Source: Deltaproteobacteria bacterium (GTDB lineage Bacteria > Desulfobacterota > Syntrophia > Syntrophales > Smithellaceae). Taken from it: 19,451 bases of DNA. The stretch's first letter is position 1, and each line of letters opens with the position of its first letter. Positions 1-12,245 of this stretch are shown one piece after another. Location: the NCBI GenBank assembly GCA_019136325.1, contig JAGVUJ010000061.1, forward strand, positions 1-19,451. The letters are read 5' to 3'. The notes beneath the pieces were generated by a model that saw nothing but the letters and a program-made list of their open reading frames with translations, was not told the origin of the DNA and ran no database searches. Position numbers and translations under genes: made by a program.

Positions 1-1461
1 TATGTTGTTCAGCTTGATTCCGACGACCTGTACAGCTCGCCGCATACTTTGCAGAAAATCGTGAACACCATGCGCCGGGGAGGATACGCAATGGTTGTTG
101 GTTCTTACACGATTATCAATGAGCGGTTGAAGAGAATTCCGCCCGGGCTTATTGATCACAGGGAATGGACGCCGACTAACGGGCATAATAATCTGTTGCG
201 CGTCAATGGCATGGGAGCACCGCGAGCGTTTGATTTGTCCGTCATTCGCCGGTTCGGTTTCCCCAATGTCAGCTACGGTGAAGATTACGCCATGGCGCTG
301 AGAATCACCCGTGAATACAAGACGGGTAGGATTTATGAAAATCTATACTGGTGCCGCCGATGGAAGGACAATACCGATGCCGGGCTTTCTCTTGAAAAAC
401 AAAATGTCAACAATGTTTATAAGGATAAACTGCGGACTTTAGAAATCGAAGCCAGAAAATCACCCAAGAAAGAAAATCCTTCTATGGACAACCGGAGAAT
501 TTATGCCGAATTTGAAGGAGAGAAGAATTTCCCGCTGTCTTTTCTTTGCCAGAGTCTTTATGCATCGCAAAAGAAAAGCTGGAAGCGACTTGGCGATGCC
601 TGCCGTGATTTGGTTTCCGTGCAGTCACGAAAGCTTTCCGGCGGATATAAGGTCTATCTGCAATACAATCCCGCCCGTGCCGTCAGCAGCGGAGCCGCTG
701 TGGATGCGGCATCGATAAGAAGCCGGCCATGTTTTCTATGCGAAGATAATTTGCCTTACGAACAAATGGGTATTTTATACAGGAATCAGTATCTGATTCT
801 CTGTAATCCCGCCCCGATTTTTGAGAATCATTTTACGATAGTGTCATTGCAACATGAACCGCAGAAAATTATCTCATCGATAAATTGGCTTTTGAGTCTC
901 GCCGCCGACATGTCCGGCTATGCTGTGTTTTACAACGGTCCGGTCTGTGGTGCATCCGCTCCCGATCATTTGCATTTTCAGGCGGTTCCGAAAAAAAAGC
1001 TGCCTCTTTTACACGATATCCCCAAAATATTGGCATTTGAATATAAGTCGTTTGTAAAATACGGACACCCGAAAAATGATGATCGTTCAATCGTTGTTCT
1101 GGAATCGGGCAATCCAGGCGAGTTAACGGCCCAGTTCCTAAACGTGTTAACGACTGTACAGGCCATGACAAGGACCAGTGACGAACCGATGATGAACGTC
1201 ATTTGTGATTATAACGGAAGAGCATGGCGTCTGGTCGTTTTTCTACGCGCGAAACATCGTCCGGATGCTTATTTTTCAGACAACGAAAGCAGAGTTTTTA
1301 TTTCACCGGGCGCGGTGGATATGGCCGGTGTCGTGATTACGCCGTTGCTGGCTAATTATAAAAAATTGCATTATAATGCCGTCCGGGAAATTTACCGGGA
1401 AGTATCGCTGCCGGAAAGCATAACGGACGCGATCATTAGAAAATATCAGAGGAGTTTTTGA
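1..1461 (+). CDS. Family 2 glycosyltransferase fused to GalT/HIT-like (DUF4922) domain, 5' end missing
   Basis: The reading frame is open from base 1, so the gene begins outside the window; the TTG at 49 is not a convincing start. Counting from base 1, residues 5-9 read LDSDD, the metal- and nucleotide-sugar-binding DxD motif of GT-A glycosyltransferases, and YGEDY at about 92-96 resembles the catalytic ED region. After a charged linker (about 145-165) a second domain follows. It has CFLC at about 244-247 and HLHFQ at about 323-327, matching the zinc CxxC and the His-x-His-x-Gln active site of GalT/HIT-superfamily nucleotidyltransferases, the layout I associate with DUF4922. The C-terminal half probably transfers or phosphorolyses a nucleotide sugar and so could supply or recycle the donor for the N-terminal half. 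That coupling is inference and the sugar is unknown. The gene ends at TGA, immediately before the next start, so the two are likely cotranscribed. Confidence 0.82.
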   Translation, partial: YVVQLDSDDLYSSPHTLQKIVNTMRRGGYAMVVGSYTIINERLKRIPPGLIDHREWTPTNGHNNLLRVNGMGAPRAFDLSVIRRFGFPNVSYGEDYAMALRITREYKTGRIYENLYWCRRWKDNTDAGLSLEKQNVNNVYKDKLRTLEIEARKSPKKENPSMDNRRIYAEFEGEKNFPLSFLCQSLYASQKKSWKRLGDACRDLVSVQSRKLSGGYKVYLQYNPARAVSSGAAVDAASIRSRPCFLCEDNLPYEQMGILYRNQYLILCNPAPIFENHFTIVSLQHEPQKIISSINWLLSLAADMSGYAVFYNGPVCGASAPDHLHFQAVPKKKLPLLHDIPKILAFEYKSFVKYGHPKNDDRSIVVLESGNPGELTAQFLNVLTTVQAMTRTSDEPMMNVICDYNGRAWRLVVFLRAKHRPDAYFSDNESRVFISPGAVDMAGVVITPLLANYKKLHYNAVREIYREVSLPESITDAIIRKYQRSF

Positions 1462-2016
1462 ATGTTTTTTGCAGAAGAAGCGATGGTGGACAGTGCGATG
1501 AGTTTTTCCGAAGCGATAGAAGGAACCTATGCGCCTGCGGAGATAATTGACTCTTTATCAATGATCGATGTGTGCTATTATTCCTTCGACGGCAGCAAGC
1601 ATCAGGGCCAGATCATCGTCAACCGGGAAGTGGAGGACGATGTTTATGACCTGTTCAATTTTATCGAAAAAATTCTTTTTCCCATCGGCAAGGTTATTCC
1701 CATCGTTGTGTATCAATGGGATGATTATAAATCCATGGCGGAGAATAATACTTCCTCTTTTAATTTCCGGGTTATTGAAGGAACCACGAAACTATCCATG
1801 CATTCTCTGGGGAAGGCCGTGGATCTCAATCCGGTTCAGAATCCGGTGATTTACCCCAACGGTGTGGTGGCTCCGGAAGGGGCGAAGTATCTTCCGCAGG
1901 AACCCGGAACGTTAACGGCAGATCACGCGATCGTTCAGGAATTTTTAAGGCGCGGCTGGCACTGGGGTGGAAATTTTGATCAGCCGAAGGATTATCATCA
2001 TTTCGAGAAACCCTGA
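1462..2016 (+). CDS. M15-type (VanY/D-Ala-D-Ala carboxypeptidase-like) metallopeptidase
   Basis: This 184-residue protein ends with the zinc-peptidase signature of family M15. MHSLGKAVD gives His114 and Asp121 (H-x6-D), and WHWGG...DYHHFE near the C-terminus gives Asp177 as the likely general base and His180 as the third zinc ligand. Family members cut D-Ala-containing peptides of peptidoglycan or act as endolysins. I see no signal peptide or transmembrane segment, so either export is by another route or it acts in the cytoplasm on recycled muropeptides. The ATG follows the upstream stop with no gap, and AGAGGAG at 1448-1454 is a well-placed ribosome binding site. This translational coupling suggests a shared transcript with the glycosyltransferase fusion. 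The family call is firm; the exact substrate is unknown. Confidence 0.85.
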   Translation: MFFAEEAMVDSAMSFSEAIEGTYAPAEIIDSLSMIDVCYYSFDGSKHQGQIIVNREVEDDVYDLFNFIEKILFPIGKVIPIVVYQWDDYKSMAENNTSSFNFRVIEGTTKLSMHSLGKAVDLNPVQNPVIYPNGVVAPEGAKYLPQEPGTLTADHAIVQEFLRRGWHWGGNFDQPKDYHHFEKP

Positions 2017-2025
2017 TAACAATCC

Positions 2026-2122
2026 CAATTCAAAGCACTATCTTTGTTGGCGTCGTTGTCGGCTTCCTCAACGTATGTCAAATACGCCTCGCCGCCTCGA
2101 TATTATCTTTGACTTGGAATTG
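2026..2122. repeat. Small inverted-repeat element (MITE/REP-like) between convergent genes
   Basis: The 97-bp unit is bounded by CAATTCAAAG (2026-2035) and CTTGGAATTG (2113-2122), which are inverted copies differing at one of ten positions. Inside are GC-rich stretches and a small stem, CGTAT/ATACG, at 2072-2086. It lies just after the M15 stop and before the end of the DUF1460 gene on the other strand. Such position and structure are typical of dispersed non-coding palindromic elements. Only one copy is in the window, so mobility is not shown. Confidence 0.5.
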
Positions 2123-2137
2123 TTTTGAACTCTGTCG

Positions 2138-2157
2138 ACGTATTAACATATACGCCT
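2138..2157 (+). repeat. Second copy of an ACGTAT...ATACGCCT motif
   Basis: Bases 2138-2157 repeat the pattern at 2071-2089. Both copies start ACGTAT, have a 5-6-base loop, and continue ATACGCCT. The CGTAT/ATACG stem is kept while the loop differs (GTCAA against TAACAT). The second copy lies outside the 97-bp unit, 67 bp after the first. Confidence 0.45.
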
Positions 2158-2187
2158 GCGGAGCTTTCAATGGGATTTAAAATTGAT

Positions 2188-2922
2188 TCAGAATAAAGGC
2201 CGGGCGACGATAATACCGGTGAATTCTTTGTTGGACCTCAGATAAGCCGCCAGAGTTTTTTTCGAGATCACGACAGAACCTTCTTTGCTGGAAGCGTGAA
2301 GCAGGCGCAGACGTTTCCCCTCCCATAACGCAAAACCCATATGCGCCACATCCAATCCTTCCTGATGGGTGGCGAAGGCGATGATATCACCGCTGGCTAA
2401 TTTCCCCATTTGCGCACAGACCTTATCTTTTTCAATGATATGAAACGTCCTGCGGGAAAGATTTTTCTCGATGATTGCCATGTTGGCAAATTGTTTTTCA
2501 TTGCCCAGTGCGGGATAGGATTCCCGGTGGGCCGTCATGAAATTGATTTGCTTACGCTGAGACGTTCCGTTAAAACGGCGCGTGATGTCCGTCAAGACTC
2601 CCTTTTTTTCATTATCTCGCAGCCAATCGGTAAAATAATGCAGACGGGAGGAATAACCGCTGATTTTTCCATTACCGTAACGTATTGATTTCAAATGTTT
2701 CCGGAATTCATGGTTTGAACATTTCCCGACGACGGCGCATCGGGCTAGAGCAAGAACGGTTTCCACAAAAGTTGTACAGTCAAAAGCGGATACATTAACA
2801 ATCAGTTTTTCTTTAGTGAATCCTTCGAGGGTTCCCGATTTGTAGGGCTTATGAAGAAAGAGTTTCCCGATTTCCACCATGAAATTGCCATATGGAAATA
2901 TATGGGGTTCTTTTTTCTGCAC
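2188..2922 (-). CDS. DUF1460 family, N-acetylmuramoyl-L-alanine amidase-like protein
   Basis: The protein has 244 residues. The segment GTLEGFTKEKLIVN followed by FDCTTFVETVLALAR (about residues 30-61) is the hallmark of DUF1460, a branch of the NlpC/P60 cysteine-peptidase fold. Cys49 is the predicted nucleophile, His194 in AHMGFAL the predicted catalytic histidine, and LLHAS follows at His209. Members are thought to cut peptidoglycan stem peptides or amide bonds. No signal peptide is evident. The start is GTG at 2922, with AAAGGA seven bases upstream; an in-frame stop a few codons upstream leaves no longer alternative. The convergent M15 gene also targets cell wall, so this corner of the window looks concerned with peptidoglycan turnover. 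Family call confident, exact bond cleaved not. Confidence 0.82.
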   Translation of the reverse strand: MQKKEPHIFPYGNFMVEIGKLFLHKPYKSGTLEGFTKEKLIVNVSAFDCTTFVETVLALARCAVVGKCSNHEFRKHLKSIRYGNGKISGYSSRLHYFTDWLRDNEKKGVLTDITRRFNGTSQRKQINFMTAHRESYPALGNEKQFANMAIIEKNLSRRTFHIIEKDKVCAQMGKLASGDIIAFATHQEGLDVAHMGFALWEGKRLRLLHASSKEGSVVISKKTLAAYLRSNKEFTGIIVARPLF

Positions 2923-3050
2923 GGCATGGTCCTTTGGTTAATTCTTTAATGATTATCTAAAGCACATAGAAAAGTCACTTCGAAAAAATAAAGAGTGTTT
3001 CGTAAATAATTTTTCAGATCTGATAAAAATTAGAGAATTACAATAGTAAG

Positions 3051-3084
3051 TTAAGGCGGCCGGTTTTGAAACCGGCCGCCTTAA
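3051..3084 (-). terminator. Strong hairpin downstream of rpsT
   Basis: A perfect 16-bp inverted repeat (TTAAGGCGGCCGGTTT and its complement) is separated by only two bases, so the real loop is a few more. It sits 12 bp past the rpsT stop. In the rpsT direction the tract after the hairpin is not U-rich (CTTACTATTG), while on the opposite strand TTTTTT follows. It most likely ends or 3'-stabilises the rpsT message and insulates the DUF1460 gene. Confidence 0.75.
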
Positions 3085-3095
3085 CTGATTTTTTA

Positions 3096-3359
3096 TTATG
3101 TCAGTGCGTTTACTTTTTTGGTCAGACGGGAAATTTTGCGGGAGGCATTTTTCTTGTGGATAATGCCCTTGGATGCCGCTTTGCTCAAAGCTGGGATGGC
3201 AATTTTTAAAGCACTGACAGATTTTTCTTTGTTTTTGCCGTCGATATTTGTGACGACTGATTTAATTTTTGTTTTTAACGCGGACTTGGCGGCAATATTG
3301 CGCTGACGATGTTTTTTATTCTGCCGGTCTCGTTTCTCTGCTGATTTATGTGTTGCCAA
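3096..3359 (-). CDS. rpsT: 30S ribosomal protein S20
   Basis: The 87-residue, very basic protein begins ATHKSAEKRDRQNKKHRQRN, the S20 signature. It carries the usual helical body (AAKSALKTKIKS) and the conserved HKKNASRKISRLTKKVN end. S20 binds 16S rRNA early in small-subunit assembly. The start codon is TTG at 3357-3359, preceded by AGGAGG with six bases spacing, so the start is well supported. E. coli rpsT also uses a UUG start and is autogenously controlled at translation, so the rare start may have the same role here (inference). The gene stands alone, between a promoter and a strong hairpin. Confidence 0.97.
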   Translation of the reverse strand: MATHKSAEKRDRQNKKHRQRNIAAKSALKTKIKSVVTNIDGKNKEKSVSALKIAIPALSKAASKGIIHKKNASRKISRLTKKVNALT

Positions 3360-3392
3360 TTGTATCCTCCTGATTTCATTTATGGGTGGCGT

Positions 3393-3421
3393 TATCTAGC
3401 CCAATTATTCGACCCTGTCAA
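3393..3421 (-). promoter_or_regulatory. Sigma-70-type promoter of rpsT
   Basis: On the minus strand a perfect TTGACA -35 (3416-3421) is followed after 17 bp by TAGATA (3393-3398) as a -10. Transcription would begin about 27 bases before the TTG start, a short leader that just accommodates the AGGAGG site. Confidence 0.65.
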
Positions 3422-3520
3422 GCATAAACTGGGTGATGATGACCTCGTCCTTGTGATTAAATCAATGTATTTTTTACTCCGAATAGCCGGTATGAAAATA
3501 AAAGACTGCTAAAAATTTTC

Positions 3521-3548
3521 TTGACATAATCTATTTTTTTCATATAAG
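3521..3548 (+). promoter_or_regulatory. Sigma-70-type promoter for the diguanylate cyclase gene
   Basis: TTGACA (3521-3526), a 16-bp spacer, and TATAAG (3543-3548) form a near-consensus promoter reading towards the GGDEF gene, leaving a leader of about 100 bases. Within it, GAAAC-GTAA-GTTTC (3571-3584) is an inverted repeat downstream of the start point and could be an operator or RNA hairpin. A second TTGACA (3624-3629) is followed by TACAT-N6-ATGTA (3631-3646). Apart from these signals and the rpsT promoter, I see nothing else in the 293-bp gap 3360-3652. Confidence 0.6.
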
Positions 3549-3652
3549 CAACCCACCTATACACTCTCAGGAAACGTAAGTTTCATCCATTTTCTGTGAC
3601 GCAATATTCAAAAATTGGTTGAATTGACAGTACATCTTTCAATGTATGTGTC

Positions 3653-7076
<3,424 letters not shown>

Positions 7077-7150
7077 GTTTAATGCTGATTTTACAGATCC
7101 GCCTGAAATGGCCAATATGGAATAGTCGTGAAAACGGAAAATATTCACAT

Positions 7151-8500
7151 TCAGCCTATTTCATTTTTAACGACATCGGCGATTTGCCGGCAATACTTTT
7201 CAGTGATGTCCACGGACGGGCCTTCCACCATAATCCGACACATATGTTGCGTGCCCGAGTACCTCACCAGAACCCGTCCTTCTTCACCCAATGCGCGCTC
7301 TACCTCGGCAATGGCTTCCATAACACCGGGGATTTTAGCAATGTCCGGTTTACTTTTTACATCGATGTTAATCAGTTTCTGTGGAAAAACATTCATCAAT
7401 TGTGCGAGCTCAGACAGGGGCTTGCCTTCTTTGAGCATGGCCGCAATGAGCTGCATGGCTGCGATAATGCCATCACCGGTTTTGTGATGTTCCAGGAAGA
7501 TCATATGTCCCGCGTCCTCGCCCCCGATGACGGCTCCCAGACGCAACATGTCTGCGAGCACGTAACGATCTCCGATACTGGAAGCATGATGTTTGAATCC
7601 ATATTTTTTGCAGGCCATTCTCAAACCGAGATTACTCATCACCGTGCTGACCAGAAGATCGTTTTTCAATCGTCCTTCTTTTTTCAACACGTAAGCGCAG
7701 ATCGTGAGCATTTGGTCTCCCGTTAATTCATTTCCTTTTTCATCAACGGCAATCAGGCGATCTCCGTCTCCGTCAAAAGCCAGCCCGAGAGCCGCGCCAT
7801 GACTGACCACCGTGTTCTTCAAATCCTGTGTGTGTTGTGAACCGCAGCCGTCATTGATGTTGATCCCGTTCGGAGTGTTATGAATGACTTCGATATCGGC
7901 GCCGAGTTCGTAGAAGGCGTCCGGCGCGATCCGGTAGGTGGCTCCGTTGGAGGTATCGAGGACGATTTTCATTCCTTCCATCGATAAATCCCGCGGAAAA
8001 GAGTTCTTTAAAAAAACAATGTATCGGCCGTGAACGTCATTGATGCGGGAGGCCTTGCCCATTTCTTTTGCTCTGGGTAAAAGGCCGGTGAGCGTATCGC
8101 CGAGAATCAAGCTCTCGATTTTGTCTTCCTGTTTGTCGGTCAGTTTGAAACCGCCGGCATCAAAAATTTTGAGTCCGTTGTCCTGATAGGGATTATGAGA
8201 AGCCGAAATGACGATGCCGGCATCAGCGCGCATGCTCTGTGTAATAAAAGCGATACCGGGTGTAGGCAGCACGCCGACCAGATAGGGATTGCCTCCCATC
8301 GAGGTAACGCCGGCTTCCAGGGAACTTTCCAGCATATAGCCGGAAATGCGGGTATCTTTTCCGATGACCACGCGTGCGCGGTGACTGTTCCTTTTGAATA
8401 AATATGCTACGGTTTGGCCAACTTTAAAGGCGGTTTCCGCGTTCATCGGATAGCGGTTCGCTTCTCCTCTGATTCCGTCGGTCCCAAATAATTTGCCCAT
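7151..8500 (-). CDS. glmM: Phosphoglucosamine mutase
   Basis: The 449-residue enzyme converts glucosamine-6-phosphate to glucosamine-1-phosphate on the way to UDP-GlcNAc, the precursor of peptidoglycan and lipopolysaccharide. It opens with KLFGTDGIRGEAN. The phosphoserine loop is ISASHNPYQDNG, with Ser101 the phosphorylated residue, and the magnesium loop is DGDGDR at 243-248. The C-terminal phosphate-binding loop reads RYSGTQH; the Glu usual after SGT in the family is Gln here, a mild deviation. Length is typical. GGAAAG lies a few bases before the ATG. It begins 32 bp after the beta-helix gene, consistent with one operon from gdhA. Confidence 0.97.
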   Translation of the reverse strand: MGKLFGTDGIRGEANRYPMNAETAFKVGQTVAYLFKRNSHRARVVIGKDTRISGYMLESSLEAGVTSMGGNPYLVGVLPTPGIAFITQSMRADAGIVISASHNPYQDNGLKIFDAGGFKLTDKQEDKIESLILGDTLTGLLPRAKEMGKASRINDVHGRYIVFLKNSFPRDLSMEGMKIVLDTSNGATYRIAPDAFYELGADIEVIHNTPNGININDGCGSQHTQDLKNTVVSHGAALGLAFDGDGDRLIAVDEKGNELTGDQMLTICAYVLKKEGRLKNDLLVSTVMSNLGLRMACKKYGFKHHASSIGDRYVLADMLRLGAVIGGEDAGHMIFLEHHKTGDGIIAAMQLIAAMLKEGKPLSELAQLMNVFPQKLINIDVKSKPDIAKIPGVMEAIAEVERALGEEGRVLVRYSGTQHMCRIMVEGPSVDITEKYCRQIADVVKNEIG

Positions 8501-8532
8501 GAATTCTTTCCATCATTATCGAACTGGAGTGT

Positions 8533-9792
8533 TTATATTAATATTAATGATGGTATCACTGTTGAAATTCTTTGGCAATAGCAATCTATAATTTTCAGCA
8601 GCCATTTACTTCCTTTGGCTGCTGTTTCGGCCGGAAAATTTTGAACATTTTCGATATATGAATTGTGCCGCGTGGAACAATATTGTTCCACGTCCCTAAT
8701 AAATGCTTTGCGCGCTTTCAAGATAGTGCTGTCGGAAATTTCTTCGCCTACAATGACTTCTATATTTTTCATTTTTTTCAGGAGATCTTTTCTTTCTTTG
8801 AGCGAATCCGGTTTAATTTCCCGGGCGGAGACGGCAACCGCTTTTTGGGCCATCTGTCGAAGCCTGCGCAGGCGTTCTTTGGTCATAACGTTGAATTGAT
8901 CCATCGCTTCGGCATAGATCAGCGGACCGAATTCCTGAACATCGAAAAAAGGCTTTCTGACATGCGCATACCATGCTTCCAGCGCTTTAATGTTTGCCAG
9001 GTAAAGAATATTGTTTTTGACGATGCGTCGGAAGTTGGGATAACAGGCGGCTATGACGTCCCGGCTGTTGGTTGAACGCGGAGCATCAAATATCAACTGA
9101 TTGCTCTGCGGACAATCGTTTCTTAGAATAGAACCTGCCGCCACAACATTTCCGTATCCCAGACGCACCGGGCCGATCATGCCGCCCTGTCCGCCCAGAA
9201 AAATCGGCGGCTGATTTAACATCACTCCCCTGGGAACATCACCGATCAATGACGGGGTTGCTTTATCCGCGTCGGGCGTAAAATTAAAATGAATAAAAGA
9301 ACTGCCTACTTCGGAATGATTGCTTCGACTTGTTCCGCCGGCCATGAAACAGTCACAGAAGTTAATCAGACTGCCCAGCGTGACAAAAGGGAACAAAATG
9401 GTTTGTTTCAATCCGACACCGTGTGCGCCGTTCGCTTCTTCTTCGAGAATGCATCCTTCGCGAACGTGAGCGCCCATGCCCATGCTGGATTTTTCCAGGA
9501 AGACCGATTTGCTGAAAAAGCCGCCCTTGAGTTCGACATTGGCTCCCAACTGGCAGTCTTCAATGGTTGCCGGTGCTTCGTAACCCAGTTTGCACCCGGA
9601 TGAAATAACCGTTTTGCTGCCATAGATTCTGCAGCCCGGATAAATCCGTACAGCTTTTTCAGAAATACGGTTGATATTGACTTCGTCGCCAATATCAACC
9701 GTATCGGGATTTCTGATGTCTACGCCGCGTTTAATCAGCTGACGTATTTTTTCATGGGATTTCGGTTTAAAATCCATGAACTGTCCTGTCAT
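8533..9792 (-). CDS. Left-handed beta-helix (GlmU acetyltransferase-like) protein without a uridylyltransferase domain
   Basis: The 419-residue protein shows hexapeptide-type repeats from about 40 to 260, for example IYPGCRIYGSKTVISSGCKLG and IGPVRLGYGNVVAAGSILRND, as in LbetaH sugar-nucleotide acetyltransferases. This includes the C-terminal half of GlmU, but the GlmU-type pyrophosphorylase domain is absent. Residues about 280-370 are helical and charged. The last roughly 50 residues look unrelated to the rest and overlap palindromic DNA. Sitting 7 bp after gdhA and 32 bp before glmM, it probably acts in amino-sugar metabolism, perhaps as an acetyltransferase on glucosamine-1-phosphate or a relative. 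The AGG-loop segment FMAGGTSRSNHSEVGSSF is striking but I do not recognise its role. Function is inference from fold and context. Confidence 0.75.
   Translation of the reverse strand: MTGQFMDFKPKSHEKIRQLIKRGVDIRNPDTVDIGDEVNINRISEKAVRIYPGCRIYGSKTVISSGCKLGYEAPATIEDCQLGANVELKGGFFSKSVFLEKSSMGMGAHVREGCILEEEANGAHGVGLKQTILFPFVTLGSLINFCDCFMAGGTSRSNHSEVGSSFIHFNFTPDADKATPSLIGDVPRGVMLNQPPIFLGGQGGMIGPVRLGYGNVVAAGSILRNDCPQSNQLIFDAPRSTNSRDVIAACYPNFRRIVKNNILYLANIKALEAWYAHVRKPFFDVQEFGPLIYAEAMDQFNVMTKERLRRLRQMAQKAVAVSAREIKPDSLKERKDLLKKMKNIEVIVGEEISDSTILKARKAFIRDVEQYCSTRHNSYIENVQNFPAETAAKGSKWLLKIIDCYCQRISTVIPSLILI
8596..8624 (-). repeat. 9-bp stem hairpin inside the 3' end of the beta-helix gene
   Basis: CAGCAGCCA (8596-8604) and TGGCTGCTG (8616-8624) are perfect inverted copies around an 11-base loop. 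The hairpin lies within the last 30 codons of the gene, so it is not a terminator after the stop. It could stall polymerase or stabilise the end of the message. Confidence 0.5.
8671..8692. repeat. 22-bp perfect palindrome within coding sequence
   Basis: The half-site CGTGGAACAAT is followed immediately by its exact complement ATTGTTCCACG. It lies in codons for VEQYCST of the beta-helix protein. A palindrome this long is unlikely by chance in one gene, so it may be a dimeric protein-binding site or part of an inserted repeat. Confidence 0.6.
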
Positions 9793-9799
9793 TAATATT

Positions 9800-11158
<1,359 letters not shown>

Positions 11159-11193
11159 TCAATCCTCCTTAATAATTTGGTTTATTATTTATT

Positions 11194-11214
11194 TCATGTA
11201 TTTGACTTACATGA
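11194..11214. promoter_or_regulatory. Inverted repeat upstream of gdhA, candidate operator
   Basis: TCATGTA and TACATGA are perfect inverted 7-mers 7 bp apart (centre to centre 14 bp). The repeat starts 39 bp before the gdhA ATG. A second overlapping repeat, TTAC-N5-GTAA, lies at 11207-11219. This is where a repressor of gdhA would bind. It does not match the archaeal NrpR operator GGAA-N6-TTCC, so the factor is not identified. Confidence 0.45.
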
Positions 11215-11235
11215 GGTAACAAAACTTGTTTATTT

Positions 11236-12237
11236 CTAGATATCCTCAATGCTGCGGAGATCTGTATATTCCATCACCGTGGACATCGCTTTGTTATCCA
11301 CATCGAAACCTTTCTCATACGCGGCGGCAATCGGGTTGAGACCACCCACGAGAAGCAGACCCACTTTGTTGATATCCACATCGGTCTGACAGAGAGGCGT
11401 TCCCGCTATGCCCATGGAAAGAGCGCCATTGATGCCCACCCGCTTGAAATCGGCGATGATCTTTTCCACCAGGGAGCGGCTTACCGCCGGTATTTCGCGG
11501 AAATTGGCCAGAATTTTTCCGTCGCCGTTTTTTACTACTTCGCCGACGGAAGTCATTTGGCCGCGGATGAATATTTCCGAAGGATCGAGCGACGATCCGG
11601 AATAATTAATCAGTTCCACAAACCGTAAAGGGCTCCCTTTCCGGACCTGTAATATTCCGCCGAATTTGGAATCAATGGGGATGCCGTGTTTCAAAAGGAC
11701 ACCGTTGATGAGAATGCTGCAAACCGTGGCCAATCCTATTTTCCCTTTCGGAACGGCAACTTCCCCTAGCTTGGCACCGGCAGCGGCAACGGCCACAAGA
11801 TCCGAGACGGCAATCTTTTTTCTGAAAACAGGTTTCATGACCGCCAGAATTTTACTGAATTGTTTTTGCGGAAAAAGAGAAATATTTACGGGGACGAGTC
11901 CACAACGCTTTTTGATATCGAAAGTTGTTTTAAAAGATAGGACGTCAATGCGTGAAATGGAAAGACTGATTTTATCCCGAACGCGGGCATTATTGATTTC
12001 CTCCAGTCCCTGGTCGGTGATGATTCTGCCGTCGCGGCGGCCGATAAGGCGGGTCAATCCTCTTTCATCCATCAGCTTCAAATGGTAGCGAACGGTTCTT
12101 TCACTGAGATTAACCCCCCGTTCCTTCATCTTGCGCGCGATGACACGCGCGCCCTGCGAACCGGAATTTTCATTCAGAATCTTCAGAATGAGAATGACTT
12201 TTCTCTCAATATCTTCAGGATTGAATAATTGTTTCAT
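11236..12237 (-). CDS. NrpR-type (DUF128) winged-helix nitrogen regulator
   Basis: The 333-residue protein has an N-terminal winged helix (about 10-70; ARVIARKMKERGVNLSERTV is the recognition region, RDGRIITDQGLEEI the wing and following helix). One NrpR/DUF128 regulatory domain follows (about 90-330; GLVPVNISLFPQKQF, GLATVCSILINGVLLKHGIP, GGILQV, ALSMGIAGTPLCQTDVDINKVGLLLVGGLNPIAA). In methanogens NrpR represses nif and glnA and is released by 2-oxoglutarate. The single-HTH, single-sensor layout here is like the simplest archaeal members. The gene directly precedes gdhA, whose substrate is 2-oxoglutarate, so control of gdhA is likely though not proven. The ATG has no clear Shine-Dalgarno; a palindrome lies just upstream. 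Family call confident, target inference. Confidence 0.88.
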   Translation of the reverse strand: MKQLFNPEDIERKVILILKILNENSGSQGARVIARKMKERGVNLSERTVRYHLKLMDERGLTRLIGRRDGRIITDQGLEEINNARVRDKISLSISRIDVLSFKTTFDIKKRCGLVPVNISLFPQKQFSKILAVMKPVFRKKIAVSDLVAVAAAGAKLGEVAVPKGKIGLATVCSILINGVLLKHGIPIDSKFGGILQVRKGSPLRFVELINYSGSSLDPSEIFIRGQMTSVGEVVKNGDGKILANFREIPAVSRSLVEKIIADFKRVGINGALSMGIAGTPLCQTDVDINKVGLLLVGGLNPIAAAYEKGFDVDNKAMSTVMEYTDLRSIEDI

Positions 12238-12245
12238 AAGGCAAT

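Noticed and set aside
3549..3652. c-di-GMP riboswitch ahead of the diguanylate cyclase
   Set aside because: The leader lacks the conserved GEMM core and is too AT-rich and short of paired helices.
7082..7726. 214-codon plus-strand frame antisense to glmM
   Set aside because: glmM is unmistakable on the minus strand over nearly all of this stretch; the frame is a by-product of its codon use.
8596..8624. Terminator after the beta-helix gene
   Set aside because: The hairpin lies inside the coding frame, more than 60 bp before the stop, and the next gene glmM follows within 32 bp in the same direction.
8671..8692. Possible parS centromere site
   Set aside because: The TGTTCCACG half-site is like half of parS, but the halves face the wrong way (parS is TGTT-CACGTG-AACA type with CACGTG at the centre), so ParB would not be expected to bind.
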